This document shows positions 48,653 through 61,114 of a DNA stretch of 64,000 bases, in pieces. This stretch comes from Nereocystis luetkeana (Eukaryota; Sar; Phaeophyceae; Laminariales; Laminariaceae), in assembly GCA_031213475.1 (NCBI GenBank), contig JARUPZ010000014.1:5739674-5803673 (forward strand), in the 5' to 3' direction. The notes under the pieces are model-generated. The model worked only from the letters and a program-made list of their open reading frames with translations. It made no database searches and was not told where the DNA came from. Each line of letters begins with the position of its first letter. Within the stretch, counting starts at the first letter, position 1. The position numbers and the translations under genes are program-made.

Positions 48653-50948
48653 TTCCGCATTCAAGTGTTGCGTTCGGAAGATGCCGTGTCCTTTGCTGCA
48701 ATGGCTGTGAGACTTGGAGTCCCGGTTCCGGCTTCTGCAACAAACCCAGGGAAACATGCGGAGGACGCGCGGGGGTTCGGAACATATGCGAACAGTTACC
48801 CCGGGTTGTGGGAGAAGTAGATATATGTTTTTGAAGCTACATTTGATACACTTCGTGCTGTGTGTTGCACAATGGGGCCTTCACACTGCTGTAAAGGACG
48901 CGATTGATTTGTTACCAAGGAAGCTGAGTTCGACCATAGTGACTGGGAGTCGACCCCGAAATGGGGTTGGGTAGTAGTAGAGGTACGGTTGTGAAGGTGT
49001 CTTGGAGACTACTTCGGGTTCATGCACCGCATCGGCCATGTGTACGTAATCCAAAATGCGGGATACAGTATACGACCCTCTGGCGCTGTGGTATGGTATC
49101 CCCAGTTTGTCGACAGTAAGACCAACGCTGAAGCTCTTCTCCTACTTACTGTAGGGTGCATGTGGGCTATACGTTTTTTGAAGTATTTCGTAGGTACTTA
49201 GTTTACCCGATTTAGTACACTTTGAACCCATGGCTGAAATGTTCCTGCACGTGAATTTTCGTTCACTGGATTAAGAACCCCGCCCCCCCCTGGCAATTTC
49301 AACCCTGACCTAGGCTCGCGTCGAGCACCGAGTATAGTCGGCGGTTCGCGGTTTGGTCGCCAACCCACCGAGCCAAGTCAATTGCACTGATCCATTGTTT
49401 TCCGTTCGGCCCAAGAAACATCTTCGCATGAGACTGATACAGAAAGCGTACTGCTGTGGTAGTAGTAGTAATACTAGTCTATAGGCGATACTGCTGTGTA
49501 GCTAGTTTGTGTTCGTCAACCATGGTTTCCGCCATATCTGCCCTGCTATTTTATATAACGTTGGGACGGTGTTTCTCGACAGCTGTACACTACAGCTGGT
49601 GTTGTTGCAAACACGAGAAGGACGTACCGCGACTCTACTACAGCAGTACAGCATGCAAGAGATTGAGCACGACAAAGTCCCATGAAACGACAGAAAAATC
49701 AGGTGCACTGCTGAGATGACTCACATCACGAACACAGAGCTAGAAAGGGACTGGAGGACACAGAACCTCGCGTAGTGAGAGAAGGTATACAGTACCTGCT
49801 ACAGACGTAGTAGGGCTGGCTGTGAAATGCGTCGATCGGAGTGCTGGTTAAGACTATGGGGTAAAGTGGAGTGAGAGGGCCGGGTGGAGGGGGAACATCT
49901 CCTGGATACTTCCCAGATCGACCCCCGGTGTCAAATAGTAAAGCAGAATAGGCGAGGAAAAGGAGTACAGCGTGTCGGGTGATCTGGCCGGCGGCAAGAA
50001 TTGGTTAACATGCCGGGGGTTTACAACCGCGAATCCTAAAGTTTTGGGAATGGGATGTTTGTGGGTTGTAAACCCCATGTACCTTCGATGTATACTTGTC
50101 TTAATGCCTGGAGGTTTGGCACAGTTCAGGCAGTTGCATCGGGTCGGCTACGAGTAGGATCGAAATGATAATAAACCTACACCGAAACCTTTCGACCAAA
50201 GCATGCTGAAATTCGTGTGGCACTGGTTGTCGCCGCTCGGATGATCCAGGTAGTGACGTAAATTCTACTGAAACCTGTAGTTTTGTCACATGTCAGGCAG
50301 TTGCATCGGGTCGGTTACGTGTACAACCAAAATGTTACAAAATCCACACCGAAACTTTTCGACCAAATCATGGTAAAATTCGTGGGCCACTGGTTGCCGG
50401 CGCTCGTAGGATCCAGGTGGTGACAATCTCTAATCAAAATAGTGTCGATGCCAAAACTACCTCCCAAGTAGCCTGGAGGTTTTCGCGTTTCGGTTTCAGA
50501 ATATCCCCAATGCAGCGCCTTGGGAAAAGCGAAACCTAGGCAAAACACGAATCGCCAACTACGATCTTTCTTGTTGTTTTCACGTTCTGTGTTTCCTGAT
50601 TGTGTTTTTCTTTTTGCCACCTCTGTGTCGAATTCATCTTACCGAGTGCGCGACAATGCGGCTGCTCCCACGTGCTAATATCTAGAAGAAAACTTCTTTG
50701 AGCTTGAATGTTTAACAAATGGCGGTGTGTACGATAGCCAGGAGATGTACACTCATGCAGGGTGCCCAAGTACTTGCATTGCGGGTTGTATTGTACCAGG
50801 TAGAATACTGGTAGTATGCAGAGGGGTCTCTTCTGGAGAAAAGGATTTGAATCTACCCAAAAGACAAAGTACATGCAACGGTATGTTCATGTATGACGTT
50901 AGAATAAAAGCGCTACTACGACCGCCTCCCTAGCTAGGCTTAGGAAAA
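48653..50948. other. 5' flank of copy 4
   Basis: Inverted and diverged match to 0.4-2.68 kb. Contains block variants such as AAGAATTGGTTAACATGCCG near 49995. No gene seen. Confidence 0.45.
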
Positions 50949-51397
50949 ATGCCGCAGTTTACCCTCGGTTTTTCGTGTAAACGTTCGTGGTTTATCGGTG
51001 TCTATTCCTTTTTTCTCCACCGTGCTAGTATGGCGTTCTGGGCATACAGGCATACAATATTTATCCTAGTGCTGGGTGGATGGGATGGCCTGAAGAAATG
51101 CCGCGACCTAAACTACTCCCGAGGGTTCGGGAGCGACAAAAAGAAGGTACTTCTTTGCGAACTAATTATCATTGGTTGTTCTATTATTTTTGACAAGTTT
51201 GCGCCCACCGATTGGATCGCCATTTTACTTTCGTATTATAGTATCTACCGAGCACCATTTAATGTATGTATTGCATTAGATGGGGGCTCCTGCGCCGATC
51301 TGTGGTCCCGCCCTCACTGCGTTACGTCCCTTATAATTGTATTTGTAGTTGGCCTATGGTCAAGCGCAGAAATGTCTCACCAAAACTTCTGACATTG
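50949..51397. other. Junction region right of unit 4
   Basis: Unit homology ends near 51030. A 147-codon open frame (50949-51392) crosses that junction and has hydrophobic stretches, but no recognisable domain and no counterpart elsewhere in the window. Probably chance. Confidence 0.35.
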
Positions 51398-51488
51398 ATT
51401 CAATCCTTTCCTGCACACGCTGCAAAACCCTTTTCGAACTCTGAGTCCAAGCAGTGGTAGCTCGCTAGCGTCCGCGTGCTGAGTCCCT
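51398..51488 (-). mobile_element. Fragment of a tyrosine-recombinase element
   Basis: About 90 bases resemble 30653-30740, the 3' end of the recombinase gene. The shared core GGTAGCTCGCTAGC lies at 51455-51468 and about 30706-30719, and the upstream CGCTGCAAAACCCTTTTCGAACTC parallels CGCCGCAAAGTCTTTTCGGAACTC in part. It lies directly against the LINE reading frame. Confidence 0.5.
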
Positions 51489-53214
51489 GAAAGCGCTCTT
51501 CCGCGACGGACTTGAGCCACTTCGATCGACCTTACTGTGGCGAGCTGCACTAAAGGGTACTAGTTCGCTTGTTGCCCACGCAGGCAAAGTGTTGTTGAAA
51601 ATCGTCGCGTCCCGCCTCAGCAACTACTGCGAGACCGAGGAACTACTCCCCGAGGAACAGTGCGGCTTCCGCCCCGCACGATCAACGATTGATATGTTGT
51701 TCGTCGTGCGCCGGCTGCAAGAGCTCGGACGACAGAGGAAAATCCCCTTATACGTGTGCTTCATCGATCTTCAGAAAGCGTACGACTCTGTCGACCGAGA
51801 GCTGTTATGGAAGGTACTCACACGCTTTGGCGTACCAACCAAGATGCTGAGAATTATCCGTAATTTCCACGATGGCATGCGGGCTCGCGTGCGTACTGAT
51901 GACGGCGAGCTCTCGGAATGGTTTGATGTCACGCAGGGGCTGCGGCAAGGTTGTGTACTATCACCGTTACTGTTCAACGTGTTCTTCGCTGCTGCGTTAC
52001 ACGTCGTACTAGTACGCTTCAGCCAAGACGAAGCCATTGTAAGGGATTTGGTCCAACTCTGGGAAGCTGGAGTAGTTCGAACAGGGAAGGAGGAGCCATT
52101 GGCGTGCGTGCGAAGGTCTGTATGGGGCATGTTGTACGCCGACGATGCAGGATTTGTCTCGAAGTCGGCTGAAGGGCTCGCAAAAATGATGACAGTCATC
52201 GTGACTGTCTTCGAAGCAGCAGGCCTCACGGTGTCGGAAAAGAAGACTGAGACAATGGTCCTACAAACACCAGACCGGACAACCCTCGCACCACCGCTCG
52301 TCATCGAAGCGGCAGGTCAGAGGTATAAGCAGACGACCCAGTTCTTATACCTAGGCGGCGTTATCCACGAAAACGCTGACCTCTCGCTCGAAATCGACCG
52401 ACGGATCCGCCTCATGCGAGCATGCCTCAAACGCTTCGGCCCGGAGTTGTATGATAGGACGACCGCCCCCCTTAGCCTTAAAGTCCGAATGCTGAAGGCC
52501 GAGGTGATTGAGACCCTGCTGTACGGGTGTGTGACGTGGACCCTCAGAGCGGAACACTTTGCCAAGCTTCGAACGGCTCACCACCAAGTCCTGTTGCGAG
52601 TCATTGGCTTCCAGCGCCGACTTCATACTGACCATGCCACCCTCTCGTACGCGAAGGCCCTCAAGATGACACGTTGCGAGAGCATCGAAACGACCATTCG
52701 TAAACGGCGGCTCTTCTCTGCGGGGGGCGTGGCACGGCAAAGCAAGGAGCGATTACCCAATCGGGTAATGCTCGGGACGATAGCTGGTGGGGAGAATCCG
52801 AGACCAGGCGGACAGTGTAAGACTTGGCATAGATGCATAGTCGAAGACCTTAGGGAGTTCCGAGCCACCGAAGGGTCAACGGAAGTTGCCCCCTTGGTGT
52901 TTGGAGTTGAGACCGCGTTGTGGTCCACTGCAGCCAAAAAGGTGGGGAAGTGGTACCGGGGGATCCTTGAAGCAGCCGAACGGTTCATGGTGAGGTGGCA
53001 CGAGGCTGAGGCTGAGATGAGTAGACAGCGCCGCGCATCCGCCGTGGATGGTGCCCAAAGGAACGGGGGGGGAGGGGGCAACAGGAGAAGTGGCATAAAG
53101 CCCGACCGAGGGAATGCGGAGATGGGGGGGAACAGGAGGGGTAGAAGGGAAACAGCGGTAGACGAAAGTAGGAAGGAGATGGCAGACAGGGTAGCAAGGT
53201 ACCAAGTCGACTAG
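51469..53214 (+). CDS. LINE-type reverse transcriptase, 5'-truncated
   Basis: The frame is open from 51469 to a TAG at 53212-53214. No ATG starts it, since the LLKIVASRL stretch begins with GTG at 51589, so the 5' end is missing. RT motifs in order: [37 protein letters not shown] (first catalytic Asp), [29 protein letters not shown] (the YADD catalytic pair), [10 protein letters not shown], and [10 protein letters not shown]-terminal basic, glycine-rich tail follows. No endonuclease domain remains, as expected for 5' truncation during target-primed insertion. Non-LTR class by motif; clade not assigned. No disabling stop inside, so a fairly young copy. Confidence 0.85.
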   Translation, partial: RPRAESLKALFRDGLEPLRSTLLWRAALKGTSSLVAHAGKVLLKIVASRLSNYCETEELLPEEQCGFRPARSTIDMLFVVRRLQELGRQRKIPLYVCFIDLQKAYDSVDRELLWKVLTRFGVPTKMLRIIRNFHDGMRARVRTDDGELSEWFDVTQGLRQGCVLSPLLFNVFFAAALHVVLVRFSQDEAIVRDLVQLWEAGVVRTGKEEPLACVRRSVWGMLYADDAGFVSKSAEGLAKMMTVIVTVFEAAGLTVSEKKTETMVLQTPDRTTLAPPLVIEAAGQRYKQTTQFLYLGGVIHENADLSLEIDRRIRLMRACLKRFGPELYDRTTAPLSLKVRMLKAEVIETLLYGCVTWTLRAEHFAKLRTAHHQVLLRVIGFQRRLHTDHATLSYAKALKMTRCESIETTIRKRRLFSAGGVARQSKERLPNRVMLGTIAGGENPRPGGQCKTWHRCIVEDLREFRATEGSTEVAPLVFGVETALWSTAAKKVGKWYRGILEAAERFMVRWHEAEAEMSRQRRASAVDGAQRNGGGGGNRRSGIKPDRGNAEMGGNRRGRRETAVDESRKEMADRVARYQVD

Positions 53215-53600
53215 GAAGTAGAATATGACCATACTACTAGTGCTACCAACTGGTGCAGCTGGCTCGAACGTGGTCTTCCCTTGTCTTCTCTTTTAGTTTT
53301 GTTTTTTTTTCTTTCTTGCGCTGACTCTCCGTGATTTTCATTTTATTTTTTCTCTTCCTCTTCCTTTTCTGATTGATAAGCCGTACTCAATGAGCCGTCT
53401 GGCGTGGTTGGAAGACGAACCTGCTCTGCTCGGCTCGTATTGTCTGACGCCAAGGGGCTGGGCATAGTTGACGAACGCAGGGCGGAGACGGCAGTCTGGG
53501 TAGCAAGGAACCAGGCGGATTAGCAGGGAGAACCTGGCTATACTACTCGTACCACAAGCTGCTGCCGCCACCTGGAAGGTGCTTTGGGCTTTGGTCTGCC
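53215..53600 (+). mobile_element. LINE 3' region with a second, degenerate LINE tail
   Basis: The end of the RT gene (GGTAGCAAGGTACCAAGTCGA, TACTACTAGTGCTACCA, then a T-rich stretch) is mirrored about 310 bases later (GGTAGCAAGGAACCAGGCGGA, TACTACTCGTACCACAAG, near 53500-53560), also followed by pyrimidine-rich DNA. This suggests a related 3' end inserted or duplicated in tandem. Confidence 0.55.
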
Positions 53601-54313
53601 TCTTATTTCCCCTTTGTTATATTTCCTTGTTACTTTCTCCTTGGTTCTTTGTCTTACTCTGTTCACAAGCAGTGGTGTTTTTTTGTTATTTCTTCTTTTT
53701 TCCAGCTCGTTCTTTTTCACGTGTTGGCCACCTCGCCTGCGGGGGGGGGGGGCACGACAGATTGTTTCTCTTAGATTTTGCTTTCATTTTTCTTCTTTTT
53801 CTTTTTCGATTTGTCTACCTTGTTTTTGTTTTCTCTTTGATTGTTTCTTTTCGTTTCACTATTTCATAGACTGCGTATGTCGTGCCTGTCGTATCTAGTA
53901 CCTGGTATGATGACATGGCTTTGCATTGCCCACTGCAGTTCACACTGCATACGTGGCAACGTAGTATCTCTGTGGCGTAGCTTTGTGACCACAGAACTTG
54001 TATCTCTTCTAGGATTGAAGAATCGGCACGGACACTGGTTGTGCTGGATGTCGACGGGTAGAAAGAACGGTTTAATGTGAAGAACACACACGCACACACA
54101 GTAGGCCTTAACATCAGGAAACCGCATGGGCATCGTAATCCGCCAAATACTGCACAAGGTATCCTGCAATGATTGGGGGTGGGAAAATACACCCTAAGGC
54201 CCGGGCTCTGTTACGTGGAACTATCGAAACGTCGTGCGTCAAATGGGTTTCCACCGAAACGGCCCAGTCGTACTAGGAGAAAATGGGCAATGCCCCCCCG
54301 GTTAACGGGGCCC
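53601..54313. other. Unassigned pyrimidine-rich region
   Basis: 53580-53860 is T/C-rich on the + strand with a G12 run at 53741-53752. 53880-54313 is single-copy in this window with a CA-rich patch near 54085. I see no gene. Confidence 0.5.
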
Positions 54314-54486
54314 GCTGACACAATATACAACCGCGAAGAAGCGGGGGAGTATCGAACCGACACCGGGATGCTCGCGTCGCACTCGGGCTTGGGGATAGGC
54401 TTGTTCGGCGACTCAGTATTAACAGCGTTGACTAGCTCGAGAACGAGCATGCTCAGAACGGTTGCGTTTCCAATGGTCGTCTTTAT
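54314..54486 (-). pseudogene. Epimerase exon 1 stub cut by the breakpoint
   Basis: The first 173 bases of an exon 1 most like copy 2 (TESPNKPIPKPECDASIPVS is identical). The initiator is ATA (54486-54484), as in copy 4. Homology stops after the codons for YIVS, and unrelated DNA follows. No further exons in this orientation, so this is a dead fragment. Confidence 0.85.
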
Positions 54487-57400
54487 TTTCGTACGCAGAT
54501 GTTCCGATCAGAAGATTCCTTGCCCTCTGCCGAACGAGCTGTGAGTCTTGGAGTCGTGCTCGGTTACGGCTTCCGCACTACACCAATGCCACACAAAGGA
54601 TAATGTGCGGAGGAAGAACGGGAATGCGGAGCATGAACGAACTGGTTAGCTTGGCCGTGGGAGAAGTAGATATTAGTGTTTGCAGTCAACATCGGATGCA
54701 CTTTGTGCTGTGTGTTGAACAATGGGGCCTACCTACTGCTATAGTGGACGCAATAGTCTTGTCACCAACGACGTTGATTTTAACCCTTACGACTGTGATT
54801 TGACCCCGACATAAGGTTGGGTTGAACTGCAGTAGTCACGGGCTCCTAGACACTGGATTAGGGTCTTTTAATCGCATCGCCCGCATGTGCGCAACCTTGA
54901 ATGCGGTAACCACCCCAAATAGCAGTGGTATGGTATCCCCAGTTGTCGGCAATAATACCAAAGTTTAAGGTCTTCTACTGCCTTAGAATACATTTGGGCC
55001 ATGCGTGCTTTCAAAGTTTTTCGTAGGTACATACTTCAGACAGTCTAGTATACATTGGGGAGGCCATGACTGAAACATTCCTACTGTAACAAATGTTCAC
55101 GTTTTAAGTGACTGAATAAAGAGACCTGCCCCCCCAATCAATTTCAACTCCAACCTAGGCCTTGGTCGAGCGATAAATACAGTCAGCAGTTTGCGGTCTG
55201 ATCACGAAACCATCAAGCTAAGCGACTTACACTGATCCAATGTCCTGCGTTCTGGCCAAGAAAAGGTTGCGTGCTTTACAAAATATCGCTTCAGAGTGTT
55301 ACAGAAAGCAGTACTGCCGTATTGACAGTATAGAGTACCACTGCTGTAGTTGCTTCGAGTTCGTCAACCATGGTTGCCCGATATGTACGTCCTGTTATTA
55401 TGTATACAACGTTGGGACGGTGGTTTTCACCAACGGTACACTACGTCTAATTTGTAGGAAGCATGGCGTATAGATACATAGTAGATAAAATATATCGGTA
55501 AATATTGGGGGTGCAAGTGAGTACACGCAGGGAATGAGAATTGGTTCGATGAAGTTAGTGGTATTCGATGAATTATGTCAGCTTTTTCATTTTGAATGAA
55601 TAACGCCCTGCACATTGTCAGAAGGCAAATACAAATAATTTGTTGCTAACACGAGGAGGACGTACCGCGACTGTATCGCAGCAGTACAGCACGCAAGGCA
55701 TCGAGAACGATGAAGTCCTAATGAACGGGCGAGAAATCAGGTGCACTGCAGAGATCACTCACATACATTACGAACACGGAGCAGAGCTGCAGACACAGGA
55801 CCGGGCGTAGTGGCTGTAGGTATACAACAGCTGCTACGCAGGTAGTGAGGCTGGCTGTAAAGTAACACGATGGGAGTGCTGGTCAAGGCGGAGGGGTAAA
55901 GTGCAGTGAGAGGGCCGAGTGGAGGGGGGACAGGACCTGAATACGTCGCAGATTGACCCCACCCAGGTGTCGAGCAGTACAGCAGAATTGACTAGGAAAC
56001 ATAATGCGGCGTATAGGGTAATCTTGCCGGCCGCAGGAATTGGTTTCCACGCCGGGGTGTCACAACGACAAATCCCACGGTTTCGAGAATGAGAAGCTCG
56101 TGGCTTGCACATCCCATATTCGTTCGATGACAACTTGTTTGGAAACCCTGACGTTCGGGCACATGTCAGGCAGTTGCATCAGGTCGGCTAGGTTTGATAT
56201 CATGACGATACAATACATATCACAGCTGACGTACTTTTTTATTTTTTGAATTGTAATACACGCCAAACATTTTCGACCAAAGAATGATATCATCCGTGTA
56301 TCACTGGTTGTAGGGGTATGTATGATTCGGGTAGTGACACACCAATCCGATAATTGTCGATGCCAGAATTACCACCCACGTAGCCTGGTGTTTTTCGTGT
56401 TTTGATTTTAGAAATTCCGCAATATATCGCTCTTGAAAAGAGATAGCCCAAGGCCGAACACAAATAAATACAAGGTGCGATCTTTCTGACTGCTTCGCGT
56501 TCCGTGTTTCCCAAACCAAATTCTCTTTTGCTACCTCTATACTGAATTCGACTTACCGAGCGTGCGATCATACGGTTGCTCCAATCAATGTGGTTAGGTC
56601 TGAATACAAATTTTTTGAACCTAAACCTCAATAGTTGGCGGTGTGCACGATAGACAGGACTGTACGCTCATTTAGTTTGCCCCGGTGCTTGCATGCATTC
56701 CGTTTAGTATTGTACAAGGTATAATGCTGGTAGTATGCAGTGGTGTCTCTTCCGGCCAAGAGGATTCGAATCTGAAAAACGAAATACAGTAGTGTAGCTT
56801 GACCGTGTGCGTAGTTTCCCTTGTTTCCGGGGATTCCTTCCTTTAGGAATGTTTTCTGTGATCAACGCCCAAGCTCATGCTGTACGTTGTTTTTGGATGG
56901 CAACCGCAATAATATTATAGTGCGTTCCCATATATATGATGATGCTGTAAAAGCGCTACTACGGCCGCCTCAGAAGCTAGGCTTGGAACCAATGCTGCGG
57001 TTTGCCGTCGGTTTCTACTTGTATAAGTATGTAGTGTCTCGGTGCCTGTTCCTTTGTTTTGCGCAGGCGTATGATACTTCAAGTATGCTTTCACTCCGAG
57101 CTGTATTGCACAACATAATACGCAATCGATCTCACGGCGAAAAAGAGTCAAGTCCGTACAATACGAAAATGCACGTGCGAGCCGTGGTACCGTGGAAGCT
57201 TTACATGGCTGTAGTATATATCGCGCCAACATATGTTCCGCTGACGGGGCTCCTCGGGTCATGGCCTGCATTATCATCTGTCTTCGTATAGCACAGTGAT
57301 ATTTGCGAGCCAATTTGTTTGTCTACCGGACTGGTTTAGCGTACAGTATTTTCCAAGGCCGGGTGTGGGGCGGGGTATAACGTTGTCCACGTGAAGCATG

Positions 57401-60400
57401 CTAAGGTAGAGAGGCATCATTAGGTTTTTGAGGCTCCCAACTTGACGGGCCCTGTACCATCGGCAAGCCGCCCAACAGCCGATTTAGTAAAAAAAGCGGA
57501 AAGTGCAACTCGATGAAAAATATCATGCCCTTACTGTAGAAAAGCTCATAATATCGCAAGCACGGAGCATAATTCCGACGATTTTGTCGTTAGAAGCCCC
57601 ATCAGTCAGGGAGAAAAGCAGGGAAAAGACACCATCGTAGTACACGTCACATGAAGTGTCTTTTAAATGATTGGATCCCCTCCATGTCATAGCACGGGTC
57701 ATCCAGAGCTAAAGTATAATGTTAGGGTTCCGTTGCGCCAAGGGCTCGAAAGGGAGCACCGTGGTCATCGTGACATCCACACAGTAGGCTCGCAATAACG
57801 TCCGCCCGAAGGCAAGTATAGCGTGTAAGAAGTGTCTCATCGTGAGCAGCGCTCCCCCCACGAAAGAGGTACACGGTGCAGGCTTCACAACTATTGAAGC
57901 CCATTTTGCCATAGTTAGTTCCAAATAGCTCTACACCAGCCGCAATACTAGACGTTACTTCGAACGATTTCGAGGCTAGTCTTGACAACGTAATTTTCCC
58001 TCCCCGTGTTGTACGTCTGCACTCTTCTTTTTTTTTATATCCGTCGTTTTTCTATATCGATGATGTTTCGAATGCTGAGCGACACCACCGGCGTGCTCGA
58101 CGAACGAAACACCGAAATTCCCCACCTTGGAAGCTCAACGAGCGACCTGTTTGGTGTACTTGGTCAGTGGATTTTACAAATGATATGGCTATCGCTACGT
58201 GGTCTGACATGCTCTCGTTCCAGCATCGTCCCCTCCGATCACGAAACACCACAGCGCAGTCTTCACGCGCGTTATGAGTAACGAGGAACTAAACGAAAAG
58301 GAACATCAAGGTGTCGCCTAAGACTGAAGACCAGTTCGCCCATCTTCGAGCAGACCAAGACGAGACGTTGCTCAGTGCCAAGCTTAGAGTGGGCGCGTAT
58401 GCATTGTACGTGGATGCTATGCACGGCTGAATAGTTTTCTGCGGAGTGTACAAAATCTACAACGACCAGAAAACCACGAGAAATTGTGATCCTACCTGAC
58501 TTTATTCTTGAACCTATTGAGTTCGCCGAGGAGGAGTGGCTATATTAACCGTCTTAAGTGTGCTGCCTCGATGACGTTCCGCACCGCACGATCCGTTCAA
58601 CGCAATTTCATCATTTCCGCGGCCAGTCGAGGCGTAGATATCGTTGAAGTTACCTGGTGTTGCGTTGTTGCTGCACGTTGTGATGTTTGCTTTTTGCTGA
58701 GCCTAACTGCCGATGCAAAGACCACAAACCAACCTCCGCCCCCAACAGCTTCTTATGCTTCTCCTACACCCGCCACTGGTACGGCCCGTGTGTTTGTCCC
58801 GAGGTCCCCACCCGACCAGATATCTGCGATTATACAAAGCCGTATCATGTACTACCTGGCAGACAAAGATCCTCAATAGCCCATTTTTACGTAGCGGAAC
58901 TGAGCTGCCACATGCCGTAGTGTGGTATCACCCAACGAATGTTCAAACACACAAGAAACAAGCACCAGGGTGTTGGTGGACTCCTGCGAGCCGGTGATGT
59001 CGGTAAACTGTTCCTTTATGTAGGCAGTTGATTTTGAATCTCAGATCCGCCTGATTCACGATTGATAGGCGCATACCATTGAACAACGTGCTAACCTTTC
59101 GCAGTGTATGGTAGCCTTGTCTTGCTGACAACACCAGGGCCCATCATCGGTACCAATACCACATGTGCGTCGATGCACGGCGGCTGCCCAATTGGGCTCT
59201 GTGTGCAGCCTCTTGGAGAGGGTATACACAGGAAGCATTTATTCTTTTGCGTATTATCGTTTTGAAAGCCCCCACCAAAACGAAAATGTCCGGGGTAGTC
59301 ACGGAGGGGAAGTCGGTATACCATGCCTATTCACCATCCCACTATTTTAAAGCCAGCAACGGCGTATGACCCGTTGGTGCACTGGCTATGCTACAGCAAC
59401 ACTGGTCAACAATCTCGCAGGATAGCGTTCAAACCATAATTCCCATATACCATGAATAGACTGCACTTTAGGACATATAGAGAGAAACCCTTATGTTCCG
59501 ACATATTGTCCCATTATGATTCGCCCTACTACTACCAAACACAGTCTAAGTGGTTTCGACTGGCCTGCTGAAACGGTAAAAAAAATAAAAAGCGTCAAGA
59601 CAACTGTCCGTGGACGCTCTGTCTGGTTGTCAGCACCTGCTAAAAAATTTGAGATCGTCCTGCTTCAAACCAAAGGGCAGGTCCCACTTCTGTGCGTCGC
59701 CCCCGTTGTTTGTCGCGATATCTTCGCCCTTTGCTGTATGTCGCCATGTCAAGAAAATGCACCTGAATGCCCTGGTCGGTAGTATTCCCGACAGAGGTTG
59801 AACTACGACCAAGGACAGCAGTCCTGACGATCCGTTCGACGAACACAAGCCCCATCCTGACGTCAGCGACACTTACTGGGAACATTTACACTCCTACCAA
59901 AAAAGTGCACTGCTTTGTCTATAGCAGAAACCCCCCTGAATACATGAGATGCCTGCGTCACTGGCCATCCTGCACCATGATCACAAATGTATTCCAAGCA
60001 TACGCCTTGATCCGAGCTCGAACATCTACATGACGAGACGGTCCGTCCCTATACCTCACAGTTCTCCTTACGCGGGACCCAGATCACACAAGGGTTCAAT
60101 ATCGATGCAACCGTCAGCAGAACAAACGGAAACGCTTCTACATATATGGGCCACAACCCACGCCCTTTTCATATTAATTTCCTCCACTGGCGATGTCCCA
60201 TCCTCAACACAATGACAACTATGGTGTTGACCCTTCGGCATATGGTCTGGAACCTCCAGACATCGTAGTATCACAAGGATATGTGTACAATAGTCACTAC
60301 ACCTTGTATACGTGCAAACTACAGCCGCGAACCAGCGGACCACAACGCGTAAGTGGACAGCAAACAATGCACCCCCCTACGACGTCTATTAGCTGGCGCT

Positions 60401-61114
60401 TGTCCTTTGACCTCCAAGTATCCTGAACAAAACCGTCTCGCATCTTCCCCATTGGCTACTCGTACATTACGTTGTATACCTGCCATCTATCAACTTTAAT
60501 ATAGAAACCACTACCCGTACCTTACCCTCCTGTGGACAATATATTGTAAGGGCTTACAGCATTAATCCGCGAATCCAGCACAGGTTTATAAGTAACAAGA
60601 TGACCTCCAGCGGGTACCCCCATGGTCCCGCCTGAAATGCGCCGCGACAGGCAGCTAATACTACAAACATTACTTGCGTGAGCCCACCAAGCGCTATTTA
60701 TGTGGATGAGACCCACAATGATACTACCGACCACCCGAACCATCTCACAGACCACAACAACGCGTTTCATGTGAGGTGCACCTTTTTCGCAATGGCTGGG
60801 TGATAATTTGAAACTATCATTCTCAACAAACGCATGACATCACGGTTCCTTATCTACATGCGCCAGGACTTAATACCCGACGACAGCCAAAAGATAAAAC
60901 GTTGAGCCATGGTCGCATGCCGATGGCACGAGTTGAGGTGCTGGCATCGTTCCCCGGCCTCAAACGTCGCCACGTGTGGTCAATACAGACGCAAACACTA
61001 CAGGAAACAGCAGGACAACAGAAGAGTGATCGATCGATGCAATTTGTATTCTCCTCCACAAAGGAGGGAGTGAGGGGCACTGGTTTACGAACTACGTTTC
61101 ACCCCGCCCGACGA
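54487..61114. other. Intergenic DNA of the inverted arm
   Basis: Inverted match to 7.02-13.63 kb, including the 188-base insertion (about 55.44-55.64 kb) and the decayed minus-strand island, here read on the + strand at about 58.06-58.92 kb. No supported gene. Confidence 0.55.

Larger units (their letters stand above)
44877..51030 (-). repeat. Inverted epimerase unit 4 (internally deleted)
   Basis: On the minus strand this follows the order of unit 1 from about 0.4 kb (right end) to about 9.0 kb (left end), with a gap of roughly 2.4 kb inside the gene. The right end near 50.93-51.03 kb still matches the unit 2 sequence at 11.08-11.19 kb. Confidence 0.7.

Noticed and set aside
50949..51392. 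147-codon hydrophobic open frame as a possible membrane protein
   Set aside because: It straddles the end of unit 4 homology, so half of it is duplicated non-coding flank. No start context, partner exons or recognisable domain.
51589..51591. GTG as the start of the reverse transcriptase
   Set aside because: Nuclear genes rarely start with GTG. The frame is open upstream to 51469, and the element is better explained as 5'-truncated.
51771..52304. Minus-strand 177-codon frame inside the LINE
   Set aside because: Antisense of the reverse transcriptase frame, whose motifs clearly fix the coding strand.
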